The notes under the pieces are model-generated. The model was given only the letters and a program-made list of their open reading frames with translations. It was not told the origin of the DNA and ran no database searches. This document shows positions 15,956 to 23,673 of a DNA stretch of 64,000 nucleotides, piece by piece. The stretch is from Prevotellaceae bacterium (GTDB lineage Bacteria > Bacteroidota > Bacteroidia > Bacteroidales > Bacteroidaceae), in the NCBI GenBank assembly GCA_019420585.1, contig JAHZGX010000002.1, positions 1 to 64,000 of the forward strand. Reading direction: 5' to 3'. A program made the translations under genes and the position numbers. Position 1 is the first letter of the stretch. Each line of letters opens with the position of its first letter.

Positions 15956-16774
15956 TTATAAGTCCCTATTATTTAGTTTCTTATACACGACATATTCATT
16001 AGTCTCTTCTCTCACATGTTCATAAAACAATTCTACGCGGTATTTAAATTTCAACTGAACACATCCCTCTTCCGCATATTTGCTTTTCAAAACCAGCAGT
16101 TCTGTGATGTTTCTCAAATCTATCCAATAGTCTTCTGGAAAATAAATGGCTATTAGGGTGTCAACACAGGCAAGAGGTATATGCCCGAAATGTTCAATAT
16201 TCGGACGCAATATCTCCGCATCGCGGTCTATCTGACAGCTGCAAATAACCGTAAGGTCCAAATCCGTGGCCATAGCCTTTAGTTCATTCACTATATGCAT
16301 CACTTCTTTCTCTCTTGATTCAAAACGCCTTTCATCACTATACAACCGTTTTAGAGAGTCAATGTAGACAAGCCGGATTCCATAAGCCTCTTTAAAGAGG
16401 CTACACTGTCTCCTCACTCTTTTGATTGATTTACATCCGTAATCAAAGACTATTGGTGAGAGAGACAGCATGTCACTACACTGAGATTCGAATGCTCCCA
16501 TACCCTCGCATAGACTATGACGGATGCGTTCCGTCGTTCTTTGCAATTTTTCATCCAATGAGAATACTGCGGCGGGTATATCATTCACAACCGACAGATT
16601 TATCAATGAAGACGTTATAAATGCTGTCTTTCCCATTGCAGGATGTCCGCCAATCAAAACTAACTCGCCGCGGTGCCATCCGCCTATAAGTGCGTCAAGA
16701 CTGCCGAATCCTGTTGTTATCACTTCATGTCCTGCTTTTGCAGTGTCTTGTTTCATGTCGTTTATAATTGTCAT
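15956..16774 (-). CDS. DnaB/RecA-type ATPase without the primase-binding domain
   Basis: A 272-residue protein matching the C-terminal ATPase of replicative helicase DnaB. It has TGFGSLDALIGGW, Walker A GGHPAMGKT (42-50), a Walker B-like LVYIDSLKRL (D139) and a loop VICSCQIDRD where DnaB has a Gln-containing DNA-contact loop. The DnaB N-terminal domain and linker are missing, so it cannot be a standard replicative helicase. RadA/KaiC-like or phage-type RecA-fold ATPases are alternatives. It lies 69 bases after rtcB and 14 bases before the GNAT-AAA+ gene. An ATG six codons downstream (16756) is also possible. Confidence 0.8.
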   Translation of the reverse strand: MTIINDMKQDTAKAGHEVITTGFGSLDALIGGWHRGELVLIGGHPAMGKTAFITSSLINLSVVNDIPAAVFSLDEKLQRTTERIRHSLCEGMGAFESQCSDMLSLSPIVFDYGCKSIKRVRRQCSLFKEAYGIRLVYIDSLKRLYSDERRFESREKEVMHIVNELKAMATDLDLTVICSCQIDRDAEILRPNIEHFGHIPLACVDTLIAIYFPEDYWIDLRNITELLVLKSKYAEEGCVQLKFKYRVELFYEHVREETNEYVVYKKLNNRDL

Positions 16775-16843
16775 ATCTTATGTTTTTATTCTGTTTCTAA
16801 CTTTATATTATATATGCTGTTTCATCGTGCTCTCGGAATTTCT

Positions 16844-18043
16844 TCATACTCCGACGGCTTTTATGTTAAGCTTTGGCCTTACGAAAGCAACGGCTTCCAC
16901 CGTCGGTTTTATCAATTCCAGTATTTCCCCTGTGGGCTTGTAAGCCAGCGGCGACTCATCAAGTGTTCCCTCACACACGGATGTAGAGAATACTCCCGAC
17001 ATGGATTTTTCAAACTCTGCCATTGATATATTCTTTTTCGCGTGAGTGCGCGACATGATTCGCCCTGCACCATGAGGTGCGGTATTGAGCCACTTTTCAT
17101 TTCCTCTACCGATGCAAATTGCGATGCCATCACGCATATTGAAAGAAATAACTACCTTACGTCCCTCCTGTGCATCAATCGCGCCCTTACGCAACATGGG
17201 GCGGGCATCTGATACAGAGATATAATTATGGGGAGTGATTATTGACTCTGTGCATTTTGCCTTACAGAGTTTACGAAGAATCATGAAGATGCGATTGCGA
17301 ATAATATGGTGGTTATATAAAGCGTAGGCTTGTGCTATAACCATATCCGAGAGATAACTGTAAAGAGCATCTCCCCATAAATAACCAATATATTCTGCTC
17401 TTTTGGGGTTGTTGGCGATATCATGCCAGTGTTTTGCCACTTTCATACCAAGATTGCGGGATCCACAATGGATTGCAAGCCATCCTTCACCGGATTCTTC
17501 ATCCTCTCCATACTCAATGAAATGGTTCCCGCCTCCGAGAGTTCCAAGACTTTTGTAGAAAATCCCCTCCTGGAGTTTGAGCCGTCGGCAGAAGTCGCTG
17601 ATAAACCGGGCATCAATTCGTGGTGCTTCGTTTATCAGGTTTGGAGCGGCAGAACGTGCTTTCTGATACTGAGAGTTCAAAAACTTGAAAAGTTCCTTTT
17701 CGTTCAGAGATTTCTTTACGCAGAGATTTGTGCCGGTTGGTATTGCTTCCCTAATACGATGGTCAAGCAGTGGCAAATCATCCGGACTGATGGTTGTAGA
17801 TAGTTTATGCATGGATATTGTGCATCCTATATCTACCCCAACGTGGTCAGGATTGACATAGGCTCCAATCGCGTATGCCGTACCTATATTACATGAGTTC
17901 CCGGCATGGACATCGGGCATCTGCACGATAGGTACCCCAGCCATTGCTGGATGATTGCAAAGTCCCGTTACCCAATTCAGTGCTGCCTCTTCAATATTAT
18001 TGGTAAATATCTCAACCGAAGTTGTTGTTCCGCTAATTATCAT
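16844..18043 (-). CDS. rtcB: RtcB-family RNA ligase
   Basis: A 399-residue GTP-dependent ligase that joins RNA 2',3'-cyclic phosphate or 3'-phosphate ends to 5'-OH ends. All key motifs are visible: MPDVHAG, VGVDIGC (D71, C74), LGGGNHFIE (H174), HCGSR (H192), TPHNY (H272), and NTAPHGAGR with the guanylated histidine H324. The metal- and GMP-binding residues of E. coli RtcB are therefore kept. No rtcA, rtcR or archease gene is nearby. Instead it opens an operon with two ATPases, a DprA-like protein and a phosphoesterase. RNA repair after cleavage by toxins or phage nucleases is a reasonable but untested role. Confidence 0.95.
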   Translation of the reverse strand: MIISGTTTSVEIFTNNIEEAALNWVTGLCNHPAMAGVPIVQMPDVHAGNSCNIGTAYAIGAYVNPDHVGVDIGCTISMHKLSTTISPDDLPLLDHRIREAIPTGTNLCVKKSLNEKELFKFLNSQYQKARSAAPNLINEAPRIDARFISDFCRRLKLQEGIFYKSLGTLGGGNHFIEYGEDEESGEGWLAIHCGSRNLGMKVAKHWHDIANNPKRAEYIGYLWGDALYSYLSDMVIAQAYALYNHHIIRNRIFMILRKLCKAKCTESIITPHNYISVSDARPMLRKGAIDAQEGRKVVISFNMRDGIAICIGRGNEKWLNTAPHGAGRIMSRTHAKKNISMAEFEKSMSGVFSTSVCEGTLDESPLAYKPTGEILELIKPTVEAVAFVRPKLNIKAVGV

Positions 18044-18169
18044 ATCTTCTTGTAAATTTAGATTCGTAAGGTACAGTCAATGTTTGCACAGTAATGAATT
18101 ACACAACAATATACTTGAATGTATAAAGAGTTACGCATAATTCATATGTATGAAAATAACCTTTTCGCA

Positions 18170-18979
18170 CTATTTACTGAACTTTTTAGAAAGCAATGTA
18201 ATAAATGTCAATTTCTTTGGATTGAACGTAGATTCAATAATCTTAGCACAATCAGATATAGTTTTGCCTGATGACAATGTATCATCTAATATAAGTACAT
18301 TTTTACCATCTATCATTGGTGCAATATCTGCGACTTGTTGTCTGTCAAATGCTACAACCATACTTAAATACTTCATCAAGTCTTTATCCATATACTTACT
18401 TTCAAAATATCCTGATTTCATTTTGTTGAAGCATTTATATATTCTGTCATATATAAGTTCTTTTGCGTACGGTGTAAAGTCTTTATTAAGCTTGTCATGA
18501 TCAATTAAAGAATCAGGATCATCTATTTCTACTTTGAAAAAGAATGCTTCAATACTATTCTTGTAACCAACAATTGACTTGATTGCATACATAAATCGAC
18601 GATTAACGTCATATTGTGATGGTACAATTATAACAGTGTCATATGTTTTACTTATTTGATTACAGTTGTTTATAAAACGACGAAGATATTTTATTATATT
18701 TGCAGAACTCATATTAAATGACCATCCATGAATTCCCTTTAATGCGTAGATGAACGGATTACCATCCATCTTTGTATCAGTTCCAAATGGCATACGTTTG
18801 AATATTGATATGACATTATGATTATGAAATTTATAAACAAGAGGTTTTGCCACAAAATCAACACCATCTTTTGTATCATCTGTTAAAGCAACAGTATGTC
18901 CTTTTAAAGTGAGACCTTCAACAAGAGTAGGCATATCTTCTTGTTCGGTTTGCATTCTAAATTTCGTTTGTGTATACAT
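18170..18979 (-). CDS. Phosphoribosyltransferase-domain protein
   Basis: A 269-residue protein whose C-terminal part has the type I phosphoribosyltransferase PRPP loop: NVLILDDTLSSGKT (about 227-240), with the two acidic residues and the SGKT turn. The preceding strand DTVIIVPSQYD resembles the fold's first strand. The N-terminal ~95 residues are not recognised. The gene is distinctly AT-rich against the flanking core genes, supporting horizontal origin. It is 126 bases upstream of rtcB on the same strand. The base or nucleotide substrate cannot be predicted. ComF-like or orotate-type transferases and regulatory members are all possible. Confidence 0.75.
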   Translation of the reverse strand: MYTQTKFRMQTEQEDMPTLVEGLTLKGHTVALTDDTKDGVDFVAKPLVYKFHNHNVISIFKRMPFGTDTKMDGNPFIYALKGIHGWSFNMSSANIIKYLRRFINNCNQISKTYDTVIIVPSQYDVNRRFMYAIKSIVGYKNSIEAFFFKVEIDDPDSLIDHDKLNKDFTPYAKELIYDRIYKCFNKMKSGYFESKYMDKDLMKYLSMVVAFDRQQVADIAPMIDGKNVLILDDTLSSGKTISDCAKIIESTFNPKKLTFITLLSKKFSK

Positions 18980-19089
18980 TTTTATTTAATTTTACACTGT
19001 ACAAGAACTGTTATTCCACATTCTTAACATGAAATGAACACTGAAATTTCATCTACTGTAAATTTTATTACATCAAACAAAAAAAAGAT

Positions 19090-19111
19090 AAAATTGTAGT
19101 AAGCACTACAA
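19090..19111 (-). terminator. AT-rich hairpin with T-run after the YqiA-like gene
   Basis: On the minus strand TTGTAGT-GCTT-ACTACAA is followed by TTTTATC and a run of T residues. It lies 41 bases past the stop of the hydrolase gene. Confidence 0.55.
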
Positions 19112-19151
19112 AACAACTGGTCTCTTGGTGGAAACATTGATGATGAATTAT

Positions 19152-19781
19152 TCAACGTTGAATGACTGCTTCCATTATCCCGAAAAGGTGCGTCATCCCT
19201 TTACCATCGCAACGATGGCCGAAGTCATCCACCACGATTAGATGTTCCTCCGGCAAGAGAGGCCGGATAGTATTAATGTGACTATCTGAGAGCAGTTCGT
19301 CCTTTGTTGAGCAAAGTGCATAAATGTGCCCTGCTTTCTCTTTTGTCGCCTTGGCAAAATCGTAGTTCTTGTATTTACCGAGAACATCTTGAGTGACCGT
19401 GTAGGTCTGCACTCCGTCTAAGCGCCGACAGAAATAAGGAAGTTCCTGACCTTCCCACTGAGATAAGGTTTCTTCTGGAGATACACACGGGTTGACAACA
19501 ACGAGTTCTGCATCACCTCTATCACACATCACCGCCATCCACCCTCCAAGGGAGGTTCCTATAATTATTTCCGGTTTTTCGAGGGCAATTACTTCGTTGA
19601 GTTTTCCAAGGGATTTCTCTGGATCTGCATCTACTTCAGGAGTTACCACTCGGAATTCACCCATATAATGCTCTTTCAACTGCTTGCACTTTGAACCGTT
19701 TGCCCCGGAACGAAATCCGTGTATATACATTATTGCTGGTAGTCTGTTTACGTTCTTCATCTCTGTTTTGTTTTTTGTCAT
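19152..19781 (-). CDS. YqiA/YcfP-type alpha/beta hydrolase
   Basis: A 209-residue cytoplasmic hydrolase. IMYIHGFRSG near the N-terminus is the oxyanion-side strand and turn, GTSLGG (Ser77) is the nucleophile elbow and DDFGHRCDG carries the catalytic histidine. CSTKDEL supplies a likely acid. YqiA-type proteins are small esterases of unclear physiological substrate. The start at 19781 directly follows a conserved promoter/operator block that also precedes the gene at 20951. An internal ATG eight codons on (MKNVNR) is a possible alternative. Membership of the accessory island argues against a housekeeping role. Confidence 0.85.
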   Translation of the reverse strand: MTKNKTEMKNVNRLPAIMYIHGFRSGANGSKCKQLKEHYMGEFRVVTPEVDADPEKSLGKLNEVIALEKPEIIIGTSLGGWMAVMCDRGDAELVVVNPCVSPEETLSQWEGQELPYFCRRLDGVQTYTVTQDVLGKYKNYDFAKATKEKAGHIYALCSTKDELLSDSHINTIRPLLPEEHLIVVDDFGHRCDGKGMTHLFGIMEAVIQR

Positions 19782-19786
19782 GATGT

Positions 19787-19819
19787 ATTATACTCGCGGA
19801 ATGACCGTTTGCGTCATTC
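19787..19819 (-). promoter_or_regulatory. Shared island promoter/operator, copy 1
   Basis: Reading the minus strand: GAATGAC-N7-GTCATTC (a perfect 7-bp inverted repeat at 19799-19819), then CGCGAG, then TATAAT at 19787-19792, then ACATC and the start codon. Essentially the same block precedes the gene at 20951. The box resembles a sigma-70 -10 rather than TAnnTTTG. The palindrome just upstream could bind a dimeric regulator. Confidence 0.7.
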
Positions 19820-19827
19820 TACATAGT

Positions 19828-20196
19828 TTAAATAAGTAATTCATTGTCTTGCTTTTCTGAAAAATCTGCAAATGCAACAACATCTCCTTCTATGTCTATT
19901 ACTGTTTGTGTACGACCTTCACATAAGCAATAATAGCGCACTCCTAACATCCTACATATTTTCAAGATTATTGGTTCTGCTTCTATATAGCTTTTATCTT
20001 GAAATGTCAAATGTATCCCTTGTCGTTGGATATCATCATTAATAAGGGTGTAAAATTCCCATATTATTTTCATTACAGACAGATACTCCAGCAGATCATC
20101 AAGCCTATTCCTTTCCGGTGGGATTTCTATATAACAGCCATCGTTAAAATATGATTTGGCCTCCCTAATAGTAAGTAATTGCTTTGTCATATTCAT
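19828..20196 (-). CDS. Hypothetical protein (122 aa)
   Basis: Not recognised. A 122-residue soluble, acidic protein with no signal peptide or membrane segment. It starts with the sequence TKQLLTIREAKSYF, reminiscent of short helical DNA-binding or adaptor N-termini, but no motif is firm. A C-terminal stretch with paired strands reads GDVVAFADF. The ATG overlaps the stop of the preceding gene (ATGA), so the two are translationally coupled and probably work together. Confidence 0.7.
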   Translation of the reverse strand: MNMTKQLLTIREAKSYFNDGCYIEIPPERNRLDDLLEYLSVMKIIWEFYTLINDDIQRQGIHLTFQDKSYIEAEPIILKICRMLGVRYYCLCEGRTQTVIDIEGDVVAFADFSEKQDNELLI

Positions 20197-20951
20197 TTAT
20201 GTGGATTGGTAATTATATAACGTTTGCCGCTTTGCTCTGTAATGCTTTGAAGGGTCAGATGCACTTCTGCCCAAAAATCGTTCATACGCAGGATGTCCGG
20301 GACGGAATAGTCTGTATGACAGGCGATGTTATGCATGGCATGACAGATGACTATACCGTCGAACTCTGCCCGGCCGCTAAATGGATATTCGTTCCAACTC
20401 ACACCGTCGTCAAGCGATGGCTGGCCAGGATAGAAACGCTCGATACATTCCCAATATGTGCCAGAGTTGAGGCTATCGATAATGCAGACCATCAGCGGGA
20501 AGTCAGAACCATAAAAATCGTCATCGAGCCGGAGAATGGAATCTTCATCATTGAAACAGAAACTTAACTCTCCCTCAAGCACATAATCATCGTCGAAATC
20601 CGTTGCAATTATGTTCGGCAAAGATTGCTTAAGACTTTCCATCCTCTTGCGCACCTGACGGCACAGAGACTCAAGACGGGTGTTTACTATTTTAAAATGT
20701 TCCATGTTTGCCTCGTTGGGGCGGAACATATTATTCAAAATACCTTTCCGTTTTCCCATAAGCGTCCTAACCTCGTGGCATATCGACGGATTGTTTCTCC
20801 AACCATCGCGTGAAGATATCCCAGTCGTTTCGATTATCCGGCATCTGTCACTTGACGATATTCCGGTTATCTCAAGTATCTGGTTCTCTATGTCACGTAC
20901 TGCCTGGCGCCGTTCTTCCATGCTGCCGGTCGTTGTCGTTGTTTGTTCCAT
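20193..20951 (-). CDS. Hypothetical protein (252 aa)
   Basis: Not recognised. A 252-residue soluble protein with two halves. The N-terminal half is helical and charged (ERRQAVRDIENQILEITGI, later RLESLCRQVRKRMESLKQ). The C-terminal half is acidic and aromatic, with strands such as YVLEGELSFCFND and PLMVCIIDSL. The segment EITGISSSDRCRIIETTGISSRD contains a small internal repeat. The second half may be a nucleic acid- or protein-binding domain, but that is guesswork. It has the shared palindromic promoter and overlaps the next gene by four bases. Confidence 0.7.
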   Translation of the reverse strand: MEQTTTTTGSMEERRQAVRDIENQILEITGISSSDRCRIIETTGISSRDGWRNNPSICHEVRTLMGKRKGILNNMFRPNEANMEHFKIVNTRLESLCRQVRKRMESLKQSLPNIIATDFDDDYVLEGELSFCFNDEDSILRLDDDFYGSDFPLMVCIIDSLNSGTYWECIERFYPGQPSLDDGVSWNEYPFSGRAEFDGIVICHAMHNIACHTDYSVPDILRMNDFWAEVHLTLQSITEQSGKRYIITNPHK

Positions 20952-20980
20952 ATCTTTTGTTTTTTATTGGTTTATGATGT

Positions 20981-21014
20981 ATTATACCTGTGGAATGATC
21001 GTTTGTGTCATTTC
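20981..21014 (-). promoter_or_regulatory. Shared island promoter/operator, copy 2
   Basis: The minus strand has GAAATGAC, a 7-base spacer and ATCATTC, then TATAAT (20981-20986) and ACATCAT. It parallels the block before the YqiA-like gene over about 50 bases, including an upstream ACTTATTT stretch. The MITE copy B begins 20 bases further upstream. Confidence 0.7.
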
Positions 21015-21033
21015 AAAGACTAAAATAAGTTAA

Positions 21034-21230
21034 AACCCAAATCGGCCATTAGGGTTCTGATGTTTTCCTGTGCTCTCTTTTTCTGTTTGCCACAAACTTC
21101 TTGAAGGCGTAGCGGGCTACAGCGAGAGGGGGTGGGCAGAAAACAGGGAAAGAGAGTGCGGGAAACACAGAACAGAGTTGCTTTGGACAAGCAAGGGAAA
21201 CGTGTCTTGGTCTAATGGCCGATTTGGGTT
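21034..21230 (+). repeat. MITE-like hairpin element, copy B
   Basis: A 197-bp copy with perfect 19-bp terminal inverted repeats (AACCCAAATCGGCCATTAG at 21034-21052, its complement at 21212-21230). The interior closely matches copy A. It fills half of the 400-bp gap between the 252-residue protein and the nuclease. Confidence 0.9.
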
Positions 21231-21352
21231 AAAGAACGAGCGCCCATAAACCAATCAGCCCCAGAAAGCCGAAACTTCCTGGGGATAATTAGTTCTTGTG
21301 TGAGAATAAGCCCTATATTTACGAATGTATATGTTACATTTTGCGGGGACGA

Positions 21353-22543
21353 TTATAATGTTTTTGCCTTTTCAATGACACACTCTAATTCTTTTACTAT
21401 AGCATCAATAACGTTGGAGACTGTCGCGTCTTCTTTTATATTCTTTGCCTGATACAGGAAACGGTTACCGTATTTGCAGAAATTTCCCACCTTATCCTTA
21501 CTCTTTCTCATTGATATTGAGTCCCTTTCCTTCTCGCAGATTGCAGGATATGAAATATTGTCATTTTTATCAAACTGAAAGAAAGAAAGTTCTCTTATCA
21601 GTTTTTCTTCTTGTGTCTTCTTCCAGAAACCATTGTATCCAAGATCTTTGTTTGCAATCCATTCTATAGCGCGGCAATACCTATTCCCTTGAAGTTGTAT
21701 CAGCAACACATAATCAGAGTTGATTTTCACTTTTGCATCCATTAGCCCCTGACCATGTGTAAAGCCCCAGTTGGTAAACACCTCGTTCAGACAATTGCCT
21801 TCATCCCTTATGTCATTTATATCTTTCCCGGAGATTACCTTGAAGCCTTTTTCCGATTTCCGCAAGCAATCGTTTAAGCGTTCAAACAGCGCAGAATACC
21901 ATATTTTATCCTGCAAATCTCCTATGCGTAAGTCATTGCATACCTTCTTGTCGTCCTTCGTCAACAGAAAACGATGATCGGCCTTAACGTCCCAACTCTC
22001 CGACAGTTCGTGCAGATTATTGATAAACTGGCAATAATCGTTTATAAGTCCCTTGTCGTAATCGGGAAGTTGCCCTTTGTAATCGCGGACGGAATCCTGA
22101 ATGGCTTTGCTTAAATCCTTGTAACTGCATATCTTCCATTTGCCATCGGCCTCAATGGCAGACCTGCCTGGGAACTTTGTCGCGAGAGATAATAAGATCA
22201 AGTCTTGTGAACCTGTTCCTACCTTCTCGTAGTATCTGTCCAATTGACTCTTTGTCGGTATGCTTTTCACCTTGTTTTCCAGTACAAAACTGATTCCGCT
22301 CAATGTCACAAGACAAAGATCGAAATTCTCATGTTCTCTCTTTACCGTCCATGACCCTGGCTCGTCATTGGTCCAGTCTGCTTTACATCCGAATTTCTCG
22401 TTCGTAAATATATCGCGAAATAAGACAGGATACTGTTGTCCAATCCAATACAGGAAGTTGCTATGGAACAACTCTTTTGAGGACAAAGACAAATTGAACA
22501 ATGGCGAAGCCATTAGGTTTTCTTGTACTTCCTTTACTTTCAT
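21353..22543 (-). CDS. PD-(D/E)XK nuclease superfamily protein
   Basis: A 396-residue protein with the PD-(D/E)XK core near the N-terminus: an acidic residue in KREHENFDLCL (D75), then FVLENKVKS (E89-x-K91), then QLDRYY (Q100). This order fits the PDDEXK_4 type found in many accessory and defence-linked proteins. The long C-terminal part has no recognised domain. DNA cleavage is likely; the target and partner are unknown, and no methyltransferase is nearby. It has a long leader of about 295 bases from a predicted promoter (22845-22876), which contains a strongly self-complementary segment. Confidence 0.8.
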   Translation of the reverse strand: MKVKEVQENLMASPLFNLSLSSKELFHSNFLYWIGQQYPVLFRDIFTNEKFGCKADWTNDEPGSWTVKREHENFDLCLVTLSGISFVLENKVKSIPTKSQLDRYYEKVGTGSQDLILLSLATKFPGRSAIEADGKWKICSYKDLSKAIQDSVRDYKGQLPDYDKGLINDYCQFINNLHELSESWDVKADHRFLLTKDDKKVCNDLRIGDLQDKIWYSALFERLNDCLRKSEKGFKVISGKDINDIRDEGNCLNEVFTNWGFTHGQGLMDAKVKINSDYVLLIQLQGNRYCRAIEWIANKDLGYNGFWKKTQEEKLIRELSFFQFDKNDNISYPAICEKERDSISMRKSKDKVGNFCKYGNRFLYQAKNIKEDATVSNVIDAIVKELECVIEKAKTL

Positions 22544-22625
22544 ATTTATATATTGTTTTTAAAGTTTATATTCCATTCAAGCAGTTATAGTAAAAAGGAA
22601 AAGGACACATCCTTGACTTTTCACT

Positions 22626-22765
22626 TCTTTGCTTTAGTAGGTTCTGGTAAAACCTTTAGCTCAAATAAGGAAAAGCAGTCTGCGCCCTTTGCAGGGTACA
22701 AACCCACCTTTCGACTTATTATTCGGAGCCATTTTCAATTTACCAGATTTACTAAAGCCAAATAA
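22626..22765 (-). ncRNA. Structured element in the leader of the nuclease gene
   Basis: A 140-base segment closes on itself. CTTTGCTTTAGTAGG.TCTGGTAAAA (22626-22651) pairs with TTTACCAGATTTACTAAAGC (22741-22760). Inside, GCTCAAATAAG pairs with CTTATTATTCGGAGC, and CCCTTTGCAGGG can form a small hairpin. It lies between a predicted promoter and the nuclease ORF, so it should be transcribed on the minus strand. It could be a regulatory leader or another non-autonomous repeat; no known riboswitch was recognised. Confidence 0.5.
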
Positions 22766-22844
22766 CTTGTCTACAAGTCGTTTGCAATATGTCTTTGTTT
22801 ATGAATGTCTATTTCTTAAAACCTCCTTGGTTGACAGTTTGTAA

Positions 22845-22876
22845 CAAAGGTACTTAATTAGAATGAAACAGCCAAA
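22845..22876 (-). promoter_or_regulatory. Promoter for the nuclease transcript
   Basis: On the minus strand TTTG (22873-22876) and TACCTTTG (22845-22852) have a 20-base spacer, the standard Bacteroidota layout. The coding start lies about 300 bases downstream. Confidence 0.6.
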
Positions 22877-23043
22877 CAAAAAGTCAGGCAAAACCGCAGA
22901 ACTGCTTAAAAGCATAGTATGACAACAAGAAGTTGACTTCTACAAGTCAGTTATATATCTTACATGTTGTATCATCTATATAAAGCCATATCTATGAGTT
23001 GATGGAATGTTTGCATATACCGTTTTATTATTGCTTACAGTGA

Positions 23044-23074
23044 ATTATACTCGGTATATGCCCGATTTAGTCAT
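23044..23074 (-). promoter_or_regulatory. Orphan copy 3 of the island promoter/operator
   Basis: The minus strand reads GAAATGAC, a spacer, GCATATACCGAG, then TATAAT (23044-23049) and TCACTG. The box, left half-site and spacing match copies 1 and 2, but the right half-site is degenerate. No sizeable minus-strand gene follows for about 500 bases. It may mark a lost gene. Confidence 0.45.
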
Positions 23075-23104
23075 TTCAAATGTTAAAAAACTCCGTTTGA
23101 TACA

Positions 23105-23123
23105 TTTTTTTTTTGGGGGGGGG
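23105..23123 (+). other. T10-G9 homopolymer junction
   Basis: Ten T followed by nine G lies in a 1.1-kb intergenic region, 37 bases before a short frame at 23161. Such tracts are prone to slippage. A shorter T7-G6 version occurs at 34311-34323 within repeat family 2. Confidence 0.9.
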
Positions 23124-23160
23124 AACACATTATAAATATCTCATCCAAACAATAACAAAG

Positions 23161-23256
23161 ATGAGCAACGGCAATTCTCACATAGTCACGCATGCCGTGA
23201 AGAAAGAGGGAAAAGATATGCAGGATAGGGAAAATGATGATACACGTTCTGAATAG
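23161..23256 (+). CDS. Possible 31-residue peptide
   Basis: A short frame encodes a hydrophilic peptide beginning MSNGNSHIVTHAVKKEGK with a charged tail. The homopolymer tract lies upstream. No -7 box or recognised family supports it, so it is listed mainly because nothing else occupies this stretch. Confidence 0.15.
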   Translation: MSNGNSHIVTHAVKKEGKDMQDRENDDTRSE

Positions 23257-23331
23257 AATAACCTCTAATTAAACATTACTCATGATAGGTGCGACCTTTC
23301 ATTAGACGCAACTCTTTGTGCACCCAAGTAT

Positions 23332-23436
23332 ATAGTTTCAGTTATTTCAAACTTGGAAACAGTAGTTTCACGGTTTGAAATGGTAATTTCCAAGTTTGAA
23401 ATGGTAGTTTCGTGGCATGAAACAGAAAATACATGC
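23332..23436. repeat. 21-bp tandem array with GAAA/TTTC dyads
   Basis: At least three clear units of 21 bp (23353, 23374, 23395), with degenerate ones on both sides. Each contains TGAAA or GGAAA, six bases, then TTTC. A palindrome TTTCAAACTTGGAAA overlaps the first. Read in one frame on the minus strand it gives a 7-residue repeat (LPFQTWK, LPFQTVK), but no translated gene is supported. Confidence 0.8.
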
Positions 23437-23503
23437 CGGTAATGAGGAGTAAAGGACAAGGAGCATCAGGCTTTCCATGGCGGTAGCCCGGAAAGACAGG
23501 AAC

Positions 23504-23553
23504 AAAAATGAGCCGCATGACAGCCCGGGGATGGGAATCTGCCATGCGGCTCA
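23504..23553 (-). terminator. Terminator of the glycerophosphodiesterase gene
   Basis: An 11-bp perfect stem, TGAGCCGCATG (23509-23519) with its complement (23543-23553), is followed on the minus strand by TTTTTG. It lies 121 bases past the stop. Confidence 0.75.
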
Positions 23554-23673
23554 GTCTGTGCCGTAAAAATCCTGCCAAGAATCATGCGTGCACGCTGCTG
23601 CCGGAATGTACGGCAATGGGAGCAACACTGAGAGACCTGTCAGCAAGCAAGCCAACAGGTCGGTCAGACCGCG

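Noticed and set aside
18170..22543. Complete restriction-modification system around the PD-(D/E)XK nuclease
   Set aside because: No methyltransferase motifs were seen in any gene of the island.
23332..23436. CRISPR array
   Set aside because: Units are contiguous 21-bp repeats without unique spacers, and no cas gene is present.
23342..23578. 78-codon minus-strand frame encoding LPFQTWK-like repeats
   Set aside because: The repeat peptide follows from the 21-bp DNA array, and the frame's first half is the terminator hairpin of the neighbouring gene.
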